Of a stretch of DNA of 64,000 nt, positions 37,960 to 46,661 are shown in pieces. The DNA comes from Marinimicrobium sp038419845. GTDB lineage: Bacteria; Pseudomonadota; Gammaproteobacteria; Pseudomonadales; Cellvibrionaceae. Numbering within the stretch: position 1 is the first letter of the stretch; every line of letters starts with the position of its first letter. A program made the position numbers and the translations under genes. Location of the stretch: the NCBI RefSeq assembly GCF_038419845.1, contig NZ_JBCAQT010000001.1, forward strand, positions 365,325 to 429,324, in the 5' to 3' direction. The notes under the pieces were generated by a model that saw nothing but the letters and a program-made list of their open reading frames with translations, was not told where the DNA came from and searched no databases.

Positions 37960-38286
37960 TCAGCCGCCCGCGATTTTTACCGTATAGCCTTTGGCTTCCA
38001 GCGCCGGTTTCAGCTTCTCCCGCTGATCGCCCTGAATGGTGATGACGCCGTCTTTGACCGAGCCGCCGGTGCCGCACAGTTGTTTGAGCTGCTTGCCGAT
38101 GGCCTTGAGTTTGTCCCCCGCCTCAGGGATGCCCGTCACCAGCGTCACGGCCTTGCCGCCCCGTCCCTTGGTCTCCCGGTGCAGGCGCACAATGCCGTCA
38201 CCGGCGGGAGGCGCTTCGGGTTCGGCTTGCTGGGGTTTGATGCGGCCGGTTTCGGTGGAGTACACCAGACGGCTGTTTTTACTCAT
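37960..38286 (-). CDS. yciH: YciH, SUI1-family translation initiation factor homologue
   Basis: The predicted protein has 108 residues. It has a short variable N-terminus (SKNSRLVYSTETGRI) and the SUI1 core HRETKGRGGKAVTLVTGIP, LKQLCGTGGSVKDGVITIQG and KLKPALEAKGYTVKIAGG. YciH resembles eukaryotic eIF1 and can discriminate against wrong initiation complexes. The ATG at 38286 gives the expected start; the upstream in-frame ATG adds unrelated residues. Confidence 0.93.
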   Translation of the reverse strand: MSKNSRLVYSTETGRIKPQQAEPEAPPAGDGIVRLHRETKGRGGKAVTLVTGIPEAGDKLKAIGKQLKQLCGTGGSVKDGVITIQGDQREKLKPALEAKGYTVKIAGG

Positions 38287-38386
38287 GGATTCAGGCCTCA
38301 CTGTCTGATACGAAAACGTGATGGGTTCCCATGATAACAAGTGGCGATGGTAGAATCGCCCGCAACTGATCGAGAGGAGTGAATCT

Positions 38387-38782
38387 GTGAACCCTACTAG
38401 CTTGCGTTATCCCCTGCTGGCGGCCCTCGCCGTGGCACTACTGTCAATGTTGATATTGGCCGCCTGTGGCGAAGGGCCGAGCAGCGACTATACCCAATCG
38501 CCCGATGATCTGACCGAGGAGCAACAGCGCCTGCAGACCGGCAAGCGCCAGTCCCGCTCCTGTATGGGCTGCCACGGGCCCGAGGGCATCTCCCGGGTGG
38601 ATTCCTACCCGTCGCTCGCCGGGCGCTCCCAGGCGTATCTGGAAGAGCAGCTTAAGGCATTTCGCAGTGGTGAGCGGGACAATCCGATGATGGGCTCTGT
38701 TGCGCGCAATCTCAGCGATGAGGCAATTGCGGCCCTGAGCCATTACTACGCCAGCCTGCCGGGCCCGGAGAAAGGGCAATGA
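38387..38782 (+). CDS. c-type cytochrome lipoprotein
   Basis: The predicted protein has 131 residues. A lipoprotein signal ends at Cys27 (MLILAAC), and one haem-binding CMGCH lies at 59-63, with MM near residue 100 as a likely sixth ligand. The LAGRSQAYLEEQLKAFRSG helix is typical of small class I cytochromes related to c4/c553. It would sit in the periplasm on a membrane lipid and carry electrons. The start is a GTG at 38387 with GAGAGGAG upstream. It is coupled to the downstream serine hydrolase. Confidence 0.88.
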   Translation: MNPTSLRYPLLAALAVALLSMLILAACGEGPSSDYTQSPDDLTEEQQRLQTGKRQSRSCMGCHGPEGISRVDSYPSLAGRSQAYLEEQLKAFRSGERDNPMMGSVARNLSDEAIAALSHYYASLPGPEKGQ

Positions 38783-38802
38783 TTGAGAGGGCAATGATCG
38801 AG
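38773..38802 (+). repeat. 15-base tandem duplication at a stop/start overlap
   Basis: AGGGCAATGATTGAG (38773-38787) is followed directly by AGGGCAATGATCGAG (38788-38802). The duplication repeats the ribosome site and start codon, giving the next protein two in-frame Met-Ile-Glu starts. Confidence 0.8.
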
Positions 38803-39978
38803 GTTCAGGGCCACTGGAGCGAGCGCTGGGCACCGGTCGTCGAGGCTTTTTCGGACAATTTTGAAGCGTCCGGGGAGGAGGGCGCCGCGCTGGCGGTGTA
38901 TCTGGCGGGGGAGCCCGTACTCAGCCTCTGGGCGGGCGAGGCGGCGCCCGGCGTTGCCTGGGAAGAAAACACCCGGACCAACCTCTTTTCGGCCAGCAAG
39001 GCGCTGGTGGCGCTCTCGGTCCTGCAACTGGCCGACGCCGGTGAACTGGAGCTGGATCGTCCCGTGGCGGACTACTGGCCCGACTTCGGCCAGGCGGGCA
39101 AAGCCGACATCACGCCCCGGCAGCTGCTCTGCCATCGCTCCGGCGTGTCGGCATTGCAGGAGCGGGTGCCGGATGATGCCATTTTTGACTGGTCGGCCAT
39201 GACCGCCCGGGTCGAGCAGGCCGAGCCCTGGTGGACGCCCGGAGAGGGGCAGGGCTATTCCCCCTTCCTGTTTGGCTGGGCGCTGGGCGAGCTGGTGCGC
39301 CGCGTCAGTGGCTACGACAGCTTTGGCCAGTATGTGGAGAAGGCACTCGCCCAGCCCCTGGGGCTGGGATTGCGCATTGGCCTGAAAGAGGGTGATGCCA
39401 GCCCGGCGCAGATGCGCCCGCTCAAACGCCCTCTTGGGGGAGCCAACTCTGGAGGGGCCGACAGTCAATCGCTGGGTAAAATCATGAAAGCCGACCCGCG
39501 CGGTGTCACCAATCGGGCGTTCAGTAACCCCATGAGTCTGATGACCGCCAGTAACAGCGAGGCCTGGCAGCGGGCCGAAATCCCCGCCGCCAATGGCCAT
39601 AGCAGTGCGCGCGATCTGGCGGCCGTTTACGGTGCTCTGGCCAATGATGGGCAGCTGGACAATACGACGGTCTTATCCCGGACCTCCGTGGCACTCTGCT
39701 CACAGGAGCTGACCTTTGAGGAGGACCGGGTACTCGGACTGCCCCTGCGGTTCGGGCACGGCTTCATGCTCTCCCAGAAGCGGGCCGACTGCCGCCTCGG
39801 GCGAGGGCGGGGCGCCTTCGGACACCCCGGCGCCGGTGGCTGTCTGGGCTTTGCTGACCCGGATTTCGGGATCGGGTTTGGCTATGTGACCGGCCGGATG
39901 GGGCAGAGTCTGTTGATCGACCCACGTCCGCAACAGCTGATCGACGCCCTTTATCAATGTGTGGGAGAAACGCCATGA
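38779..39978 (+). CDS. Serine hydrolase, class C beta-lactamase/EstB family
   Basis: The predicted protein has 399 residues with no signal peptide. The serine active site SASK is at 71-74 (FSASKALVALSVLQL), Tyr is probably in GYSPFLFGW, and the third motif is GHPGAGG near residue 352. The LLCHRSGV segment is typical of EstB-type esterases of family S12, which hydrolyse short-chain esters. A role against antibiotics is unlikely because it is predicted to be cytoplasmic. It starts within the stop of the cytochrome gene, or 15 bases later at the duplicated ATG, and overlaps slyX. Confidence 0.88.
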   Translation: MIERAMIEVQGHWSERWAPVVEAFSDNFEASGEEGAALAVYLAGEPVLSLWAGEAAPGVAWEENTRTNLFSASKALVALSVLQLADAGELELDRPVADYWPDFGQAGKADITPRQLLCHRSGVSALQERVPDDAIFDWSAMTARVEQAEPWWTPGEGQGYSPFLFGWALGELVRRVSGYDSFGQYVEKALAQPLGLGLRIGLKEGDASPAQMRPLKRPLGGANSGGADSQSLGKIMKADPRGVTNRAFSNPMSLMTASNSEAWQRAEIPAANGHSSARDLAAVYGALANDGQLDNTTVLSRTSVALCSQELTFEEDRVLGLPLRFGHGFMLSQKRADCRLGRGRGAFGHPGAGGCLGFADPDFGIGFGYVTGRMGQSLLIDPRPQQLIDALYQCVGETP

Positions 39979-40208
39979 ATGAACACAGTGAGGGGTATCT
40001 GATCGAGGACCTGCAGGCAAGGGTGACCTTTCAGGAAGACGCGCTGCAGCAGCTGAATCAGGTGGTAGCGGGCCAGGCCAAGCAGATTGATCGGCTGGAG
40101 CAGCAATTGCAGATGCTCGCCGTCAAATACCGCGACTTGCGTCATGCCGTAGAGGAGGGCGCGGGCGATGCCGGTAGCCCGGCGGACGAGCGGCCGCCAC
40201 ACTATTGA
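39975..40208 (+). CDS. slyX: SlyX family protein
   Basis: The predicted protein has 77 residues, a short coiled coil (IEDLQARVTFQEDALQQLNQ, then QIDRLEQQLQMLAVKYRDL). The FQE-alpha-LNxV-x3-Q-x2-I-x2-L pattern is the SlyX family. The role is unknown; in enteric bacteria it lies near slyD. The ATG at 39975 overlaps the serine hydrolase stop (ATGA). Confidence 0.88.
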   Translation: MNEHSEGYLIEDLQARVTFQEDALQQLNQVVAGQAKQIDRLEQQLQMLAVKYRDLRHAVEEGAGDAGSPADERPPHY

Positions 40209-40287
40209 CGCCAAAATACCACCTGCGCGTCGATCTTGGTCTACAATTGTGGGGCAAATCCATCGATAACCAGAGAACACGGCGTCT

Positions 40288-43200
40288 ATGCAGCAGGGAT
40301 CACCCAGAAGTCTGAGTGCGAATCACTCCATGCTGTCTCTGCTCGACTCGGCCCTGGAGGCCTCGGAAATTGCCGTCTGGCAGCTTGATGCCCAGGCGCG
40401 CTCGGTGACACTGTCCGGCCCCATCTACCAACTCGTCCCGGAGTTGGGGCTGATTGAGCACGAAGAGCAGCTGCTGGGGCTGATGACCCCCGCCGATCAG
40501 TATATTTTTCAGCGCAGCTTTCCTACCAGGGCCACGGCGGGCGCCGCTGGGCCCGGCCGTGCCGGGGGTGGTTCCTTCGCCTGTGAAGTCTGTCTGGCGG
40601 GGTTGGCCAGCCAGCCCCGCCTGCGCTTTATCGGCCGGTTGCAGGCCGGCGCCGCTGGGGCCTGGGAATATGTCGGCGCGGTGGTCGACAGCCAGCACTG
40701 GCTCTCCAATCCCGGCTCCGAATACGTTCAGAGCCTCCTCTCCCGGCTGTTTGCCGAAAGCCCCATTCCGAGCCTGACCACTGACCCCAGTGGCGTTCTG
40801 CTCGAGTACAACCGGGCCGTCGAGCAATTGTTCCAGTTGACTCCCCGACAGGCCCTGTCCGGGGTGGGCCACTACCAAATACTGCGCGACCGCTCGCTTC
40901 GGGATCATCCAGAGCACCTGACGCGGTTGCGCCGGGTCTACCAGCGCGGTGAAGTCCAGAGCTTTGAGCTGGATTACTCCCTGGCCAATCTGCACCGGAA
41001 TCAGCTGTTCCGGGAGCAGTGGGTGCCCATCAAAGTCAGCTTTGTCCCGATGCGGGATCGCCACGGCCAGGTCAGTCGGGTGCTGATCCAGTGTCAGGAC
41101 CGCAGTGGGGAGTACAGCGCGCACCGGGAGCTGGAGCAGCGCGACCAGTTGCTTTACAGCGTGATCAACAACTCCCGCAACTTCGTCACGGTCAAGTCGG
41201 TCAGCGGGCATTACCTGTTGGTGAACGACAGCTTTGCCCGCTGGTTTGGCCGTGAGGCCGACGATATCTGCGGCCAGACCGACACCCAGCTGTTTCCGCC
41301 CGAGGTTGCCCGGCGCATGCTGGAGCGGGAGAAGAAACTGCTGGACGGGGAGTCGCTGCCACCGGTCGAGGAGGTGTTGCCGGGTCCCGATGGACAGAAC
41401 CATACCTTCGTCACCGTCCGCTTTCTGATCGATGGGCCGAACGGTCAACGGCGCGGCATCGGCCAGATAATGACCGATGTCACCCGACAGAAATCGATCG
41501 AGCAGAGTCTGCAGAGTCAGCGCCAGGAGCTTCGCCTGCTGCTCGATTCCATGCGCGCGGCGGTCTGGTATTTTGATCGCTGGGGGTTGGTGAAGGACTA
41601 CAACCAGCTCACCCAGGAGCTATTGAGCGGAACGCTCGCGGTCGGCAAAAGCTTTCTTGAAGTGGCGCCCCAATGGGACGACCCCTCCGAACGCCAGCGG
41701 GAGTTGATGCAGGTCATCCGCACGGGTGATCCGCAACTGGGCTCGGTCGAGAGTGCCGTGATCCGGGGAGAGCGGTTGTGGTTTTCGGTGGACAAGATTC
41801 CCACCAAAAACAGCCAGGGCTATGTCAGCGGCATCCTGATGGTGATGAACGATATCACCGAGAGCCGTTCCCGCGAGCAGGCGCTGACCCAGAGTGAGGC
41901 GCGCTACCGGGCGTTTATTGCCAACAGCTCGGAGGGCATCTGGCGCTATGACATGGAGCCGCCGGTGCCGGTTGATGGACCCCCAGAGCAGCAGGAAGCC
42001 GCGATTGTTGACAGTGCCCGGCTCGCGGAATGCAATCGCGTGCTGGCTCAGATGTTTGGGGCACCGTCTGTCGAATCATTGCTCGGGTCCAGCCTGATTG
42101 TGACTGGCTCCAATCATTACCGCTTCGATGTCAGTCGGTTCATTGCCGAGGGCTATCAGCTGGTGGATTACGAAATCGAGCGCAAGGATCTGCACGGTCG
42201 GGATATCCACTTTCAGATCTCCTGTGTGGGTGAGGTCGAAGACGGTTATCTGCGCCGGGTGTGGGGCACCAGCAAAGACATCACCGCGCGCAAGCGCTAT
42301 GAAGAGCGGCTGGAATATCAGAATACCCACGATTCGCTGACGCATCTGCCCAATCGGACCAAACTCTACCGGGAGATGGAGCATTGGTTGAGTCGGCCGG
42401 AGTCACCGAAGTCGGCGCTTTTGTTGATCGATCTGGACCGCTTCAAAGAGATCAACGACACCCTCGGCCACCAGGTGGGCGACCGGTTGCTCTGCCAGAT
42501 CGGGCCGCGACTGGAATCGGAGATGATGGAGTTGAGCGGGACGGTGGCGCGCCTCGGGGGCGATGAATTTGCCATTTTCCTGCCCGAAATCCGCCACAGC
42601 CGCCAGGCGCTGGTGTTCGGCCACCGGGTGCTGGATGCCCTGCGCGATGGGTTTGACATTGAGGGCTACGCCACCGAAATCAGCGCCAGTATCGGTATTT
42701 CCATCAGCCCCGAGCAGGCGAATGATGTAAGCACCCTGATGCGCTATTCCGATGTCGCCATGTACTGTGCCAAAACCGAGATGACCGGCGTGGCACTCTA
42801 TGATGCCGAGAAAGATCCGCACTCACCCCAGCGCCTGTCGATGATGAATGAGCTGGGTCGCGGCATTCGCGACGATCAGCTATGCCTCTATTTTCAGCCC
42901 AAAATCGACCTCTCCGGGGCACGCTGTGTCGGGTGCGAAGCCCTGTTGCGCTGGCAGCATCCGGAGCTGGGGTTTGTCTCGCCCGTGGATTTCATTCCCA
43001 TCGCCGAGGCGACCAACCTGATCCACCCGCTCACCCGCTGGGTCCTGGAGGAGAGTATTCGCACCTGCTGCGACTGGCATGAGGCGGGCTACCCGATCAG
43101 TGTGGCGGTCAACCTGTCGGCGCGCAATCTGATCGACGATACCCTGGTGCGGCATGTGGAAATCATGCTCAGAGAATATGGTCTGCCGCACTGGGCGCTG

Positions 43201-43617
43201 GAGCTGGAAATTACCGAGAGCTCGATCATGACCGACCCGCGTCGGGCCATGACGACGCTGGAGCGGTTGCATGAGTTGGGGGTCGGTCTGTCGATTGACG
43301 ATTTCGGCACCGGCTACTCATCGCTCGCCTATCTCAAGCGCCTGCCGGTCCAGACTCTCAAAATTGACAACTCCTTTGTGCGCCAGATGCTGGAGGATGA
43401 GCAGGATGAAATCATCGTCAACTCGACCATCCATCTGGCGCACAACCTGGGGTTGAGTGTGGTCGCCGAGGGAGTTGAAACCGCCGAGGTACTCGAGCGG
43501 CTGAGCGACATGGGCTGTGATCTGGCGCAGGGCTACCATATCGCCCGGCCCATGCCCCTGGACGCCTTCTCCCGGTGGCTGGACGAGTCGGGCTGGTTGG
43601 AGCAGGCGCGGCCATAG
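40288..43617 (+). CDS. PAS-GGDEF-EAL cyclic-di-GMP signalling protein
   Basis: The predicted protein has 1109 residues, soluble, with no membrane helix. About four PAS-like sensor domains fill residues 1-650, followed by GGDEF (motif 757-761, VARLGGDEFAIF) and EAL (motif 884-886, CEALLRWQHP). The EAL catalytic set is complete (NLSARNL, ELEITESS, DDFGTGYSSL, VVAEGVET, QGYHIARP), so phosphodiesterase activity is likely. GGDEF is intact but lacks the RxxD inhibitory site. It would respond to a cytoplasmic signal; PAS ligands cannot be told from sequence. It lies 79 bases downstream of slyX. Confidence 0.92.
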   Translation: MQQGSPRSLSANHSMLSLLDSALEASEIAVWQLDAQARSVTLSGPIYQLVPELGLIEHEEQLLGLMTPADQYIFQRSFPTRATAGAAGPGRAGGGSFACEVCLAGLASQPRLRFIGRLQAGAAGAWEYVGAVVDSQHWLSNPGSEYVQSLLSRLFAESPIPSLTTDPSGVLLEYNRAVEQLFQLTPRQALSGVGHYQILRDRSLRDHPEHLTRLRRVYQRGEVQSFELDYSLANLHRNQLFREQWVPIKVSFVPMRDRHGQVSRVLIQCQDRSGEYSAHRELEQRDQLLYSVINNSRNFVTVKSVSGHYLLVNDSFARWFGREADDICGQTDTQLFPPEVARRMLEREKKLLDGESLPPVEEVLPGPDGQNHTFVTVRFLIDGPNGQRRGIGQIMTDVTRQKSIEQSLQSQRQELRLLLDSMRAAVWYFDRWGLVKDYNQLTQELLSGTLAVGKSFLEVAPQWDDPSERQRELMQVIRTGDPQLGSVESAVIRGERLWFSVDKIPTKNSQGYVSGILMVMNDITESRSREQALTQSEARYRAFIANSSEGIWRYDMEPPVPVDGPPEQQEAAIVDSARLAECNRVLAQMFGAPSVESLLGSSLIVTGSNHYRFDVSRFIAEGYQLVDYEIERKDLHGRDIHFQISCVGEVEDGYLRRVWGTSKDITARKRYEERLEYQNTHDSLTHLPNRTKLYREMEHWLSRPESPKSALLLIDLDRFKEINDTLGHQVGDRLLCQIGPRLESEMMELSGTVARLGGDEFAIFLPEIRHSRQALVFGHRVLDALRDGFDIEGYATEISASIGISISPEQANDVSTLMRYSDVAMYCAKTEMTGVALYDAEKDPHSPQRLSMMNELGRGIRDDQLCLYFQPKIDLSGARCVGCEALLRWQHPELGFVSPVDFIPIAEATNLIHPLTRWVLEESIRTCCDWHEAGYPISVAVNLSARNLIDDTLVRHVEIMLREYGLPHWALELEITESSIMTDPRRAMTTLERLHELGVGLSIDDFGTGYSSLAYLKRLPVQTLKIDNSFVRQMLEDEQDEIIVNSTIHLAHNLGLSVVAEGVETAEVLERLSDMGCDLAQGYHIARPMPLDAFSRWLDESGWLEQARP

Positions 43618-43657
43618 GCGAGCGGCCACAGAGTGTCCGCCCCGGCGCCGCGCGACG

Positions 43658-45094
43658 CTACAGGCTGGCCGCCGTGCGCTGCATTTCCTCCACCTCTTTG
43701 ATCCGCTGGCGCAGCAGTATCCGGGTGTGGGTGCTGTCATCGGCGCGCTTGAGGGCATTTTTCAGTTGTTGCAGTGCCTGACTGTAGGCCCCCACCTGAA
43801 TGAAGTACTCCGCCCGCGCCTCATGGACGCCCTGAATATCGCCGGCCAGACCGCTGACTTCCGCCAGCCAGTACCAGACCTGGGGGTCGGTCGGGCGCTG
43901 GCGGGAGTAGCTGCGCAGAATCGAGGCGCTCTGTTCAAACTGACCGGCCTTCATGAGGGCCAGGGCGTAGCGCATGGTCAGAGCGTACTGATCGGGGTTG
44001 TTGTCCATCAGCGTGCGCAGGCGCGAAAGGGCCTCATCGTGACGCTCCCGCTCGGTGTCGATCTCGGCGGCCAGTAACTGATAGGTCATGCGCTCCGGGT
44101 CCTCCTCGAGCAGCGGCGCCAGCGTCTGCTCGGCCCGACCAAACTGGCCCGCTTCCATCTGCGCCAGGGCCAGGCCGTAGCGGCTGGCGGCGAGGGGGGC
44201 GACCTCCGCTTCCAGCTCGCTTTCAAAGCGCTGGACCGCCTTCTCGGGAGTCTGGTGGGCGATCCGGGTGCGGGCGCGCATCAGATGGTATTCGAGATTG
44301 TTATCGTATTCTTTTCGGGGCATGTTCAGCGTGCGGCTGCGGGTATCGGCGATCCGGCGCTCGGTAATCGGGTGGGTGAGCAGAAATTCCGGCGGACGCT
44401 GGCTGTAACGGCCGGCACGCATCATCTGCTCGAACATCTCGCTGGCGGCGCGCGGATCCATGCCGGCCCTGGCCATGATCTGCATGCCCAGACGGTCGGC
44501 CTCCTGCTCAAACTGACGGCTGAACCGCAGCTGTGCATCGAGAGCGGCGGCCTGGGTGCTCATGATGCCGGCAATACCCGCGTCCGAGCCGCTGGTCGCG
44601 GCCAGGATCAGGCTGCCCAGCAGCGCCGCGTACATGGGGATGGACATGTTCTGCTGCTGTTGCACGCGCCGGGCATAGTGGCGCTGACTCAGGTGGGCCA
44701 GTTCGTGACTGAGCACCGACGCCAGCTGGTGTTCGTTCTCGGCATAGTTGAGCAGGCCGGTATTGACCCCGATAATGCCGCCCGGAGCGGCGAAGGCGTT
44801 CATGGTGGAGCTTCTGACCAGCACCAGTTCCAGCTCGCGGTTGCTCAGATCACTGTGGGGAACCAGCCGGGCCAGCAGCTCCTCCAGGTACTGGATGATC
44901 TGGTAATCGGAGGACGTCGGCACCTGACTGCGGTACAATCTGAGCAGCTCACGACCCAGCTCCTGCTCCTGGCGGGGCGAGACGGTGCCGGAGCTGGTGT
45001 CTCCCAATACGGGCAATTCAATTTCGCGGCTGGCGTTGATCGTGCTCGAGACAACGAGTAGCAGCGCCAGCAAAAGGGTGGTGACATGTTTCAC
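43658..45094 (-). CDS. bepA: BepA-like periplasmic M48 metalloprotease with TPRs
   Basis: The predicted protein has 478 residues. A signal peptide (LLLALLLVVSSTINA) is followed by an M48 peptidase domain with HELAH (His130, Glu131, His134) and the third-ligand region FEQEADRLGMQIMARAGMD, then C-terminal TPR helices (AEYFIQVGAYSQALQQLKNAL). BepA degrades stalled LptD and BAM substrates and helps outer-membrane assembly. Being next to perM-like and TusA-like genes matches enteric gene order around yfgC. It is divergent from the TusA-like gene. Confidence 0.92.
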   Translation of the reverse strand: MKHVTTLLLALLLVVSSTINASREIELPVLGDTSSGTVSPRQEQELGRELLRLYRSQVPTSSDYQIIQYLEELLARLVPHSDLSNRELELVLVRSSTMNAFAAPGGIIGVNTGLLNYAENEHQLASVLSHELAHLSQRHYARRVQQQQNMSIPMYAALLGSLILAATSGSDAGIAGIMSTQAAALDAQLRFSRQFEQEADRLGMQIMARAGMDPRAASEMFEQMMRAGRYSQRPPEFLLTHPITERRIADTRSRTLNMPRKEYDNNLEYHLMRARTRIAHQTPEKAVQRFESELEAEVAPLAASRYGLALAQMEAGQFGRAEQTLAPLLEEDPERMTYQLLAAEIDTERERHDEALSRLRTLMDNNPDQYALTMRYALALMKAGQFEQSASILRSYSRQRPTDPQVWYWLAEVSGLAGDIQGVHEARAEYFIQVGAYSQALQQLKNALKRADDSTHTRILLRQRIKEVEEMQRTAASL

Positions 45095-45245
45095 GTCGGT
45101 ACAGACTCCTGTAGCGGCCCGAGAGGGCGACAGTGTAGCCTTGCGGCGGCGGCTCGCGCCAGCCTCCAGGGTTACTTCTTTCAGACCGCTGAAGGTTTCG
45201 GCGGTTCAACCCCCGGTGTCGGCCAACGTCCAGAGGGGGCGCCGC

Positions 45246-45524
45246 TTGAGTATTGATTCTCTGGATTCCGGGCCCGGTGATTCCGGCTCCGGGGAATGGC
45301 CGATCGCACGGGACGTGGATGCCCGGGACTTGCGTTGCCCCCTGCCGCTGCTGCGGGCCAAACAGGCGCTGCGCGATCTGGCCTCGGGGGAGGCGCTGCG
45401 GGTTCGCGCCACCGACGTCGGCTCGGTGCGCGACTTCCAGAGCTTTGCCGAGCTCTCCGGCCACCGGTTGCTGCACCAAAGCGAAGAGGCGGGGGTTTAC
45501 ACCCATATTCTGGTAAAATCCTGA
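45246..45524 (+). CDS. TusA-family sulfurtransferase-like protein
   Basis: The predicted protein has 92 residues with VDARDLRCPLPLLRAKQAL carrying the active Cys-Pro of the TusA family, followed by GEALRVRATDVGSVRDFQSF and the closing strand THILVKS. TusA-like proteins relay persulfide sulfur for tRNA thiolation, molybdopterin or other uses. The start is most likely the TTG at 45246, seven bases after AGGGGG; the frame is open further upstream through the intergenic region. About 20 extra N-terminal residues precede the core. It leads toward the perM gene 39 bases downstream. Confidence 0.82.
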   Translation: MSIDSLDSGPGDSGSGEWPIARDVDARDLRCPLPLLRAKQALRDLASGEALRVRATDVGSVRDFQSFAELSGHRLLHQSEEAGVYTHILVKS

Positions 45525-45563
45525 CCGATCGCACGGATCGGCTACCAAGGACACCCAAACCTT

Positions 45564-46661
45564 ATGTTCAAAATTCTGCGCCGTTGGATTGATCGGTATT
45601 TTTCTGACGAGGAAGCGGTGCTGCTGCTGGTATTGCTCACCGCGGGCCTGGCCATCGTTCTGACCCTGGGCTCGGTGCTTGCCCCCATGATTGCCAGCGT
45701 CATTATCGCGTTTCTGATGCAGGGAATGGTCCTGCGGCTGGATCAGTGGCGTGTACCCCACTGGCTCTCGGTGATCATCACTTTTTTGGTATTGATCGCC
45801 GGTGTTGCCGCGATCATGCTGGTGCTGCTGCCCATCATCTGGCAGCAGTCCACCCGGTTCTTTGCCGAGGTGCCGCGGATGGTGCGCGAATGGCAGGACC
45901 TGATGCTGCTCCTGCCCGAGCGGTATCCCAACCTGATCAGCGAGGCCCAGGTCGAGCAGATGATGTCGGTCACTTCCACCGAGCTGGGGTATCTGGGCCA
46001 GCATATCGTCAGCTTCTCGGTGTCCAATCTTCCGGTGCTGGCCACGGTGCTGGTGTACTTCGTCCTAGTGCCGATCCTGGTGTTCTTCTTTCTGAAAGAC
46101 AGTCAGAGAATTGTCGCCTGGTTCTCCGGCTTTTTACCCGAGCGCCGCCCCCTGATGAGCAAGATCTGGCAGGAAATGAACCAGCAGATTGCCAACTACG
46201 TCCGCGGTAAGGCCATTGAAATCGTGATCGTCGGCGTGGTGTCCTATGCCGTGTTCATGTTCATGGGGCTCAACTACAGTGCCCTGCTGGCCATCGGCGT
46301 CGGACTGTCGGTCTTGATTCCCTACATCGGGGCGGCCGTGGCCACCATTCCGGTGGCCATGGTGGGCTTTTTCCAGTGGGGCTGGGGCTCGGAGTTTGTC
46401 TATTTGCTGGTCTTCTATGGTCTGATCCAGGCGCTGGATGGCAACGTGCTGGTTCCCCTGCTATTTTCAGAAGCGGTCAATCTGCACCCGGTCGCCATCA
46501 TTCTGGCCGTACTGGTGTTTGGTGGCCTCTGGGGATTCTGGGGCGTATTTTTCGCCATTCCTCTGGCGACCCTCGTCAAGGCGATTCTCTACGCCTGGCC
46601 GATCGGGATCAAAGAGGCCCACAGTCATGACCCTGAGAATGTTGGGCAAAGCGAGGCATGA
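45564..46661 (+). CDS. perM: AI-2E family transporter (PerM-like)
   Basis: The predicted protein has 365 residues and about eight membrane helices, with the PerM/AI-2E signature regions LVFFFLKDSQRIVAWF-type, YVRGKAIEIVIVGVVSYAVF, GVGLSVLIPYIGAAVATIP and QALDGNVLVPLLFSEAVNLHP. Family members export small molecules or act in Na+/H+ exchange. PerM is found beside bepA in many gammaproteobacteria. Its stop overlaps the peptidase start (ATGA). Confidence 0.92.
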   Translation: MFKILRRWIDRYFSDEEAVLLLVLLTAGLAIVLTLGSVLAPMIASVIIAFLMQGMVLRLDQWRVPHWLSVIITFLVLIAGVAAIMLVLLPIIWQQSTRFFAEVPRMVREWQDLMLLLPERYPNLISEAQVEQMMSVTSTELGYLGQHIVSFSVSNLPVLATVLVYFVLVPILVFFFLKDSQRIVAWFSGFLPERRPLMSKIWQEMNQQIANYVRGKAIEIVIVGVVSYAVFMFMGLNYSALLAIGVGLSVLIPYIGAAVATIPVAMVGFFQWGWGSEFVYLLVFYGLIQALDGNVLVPLLFSEAVNLHPVAIILAVLVFGGLWGFWGVFFAIPLATLVKAILYAWPIGIKEAHSHDPENVGQSEA

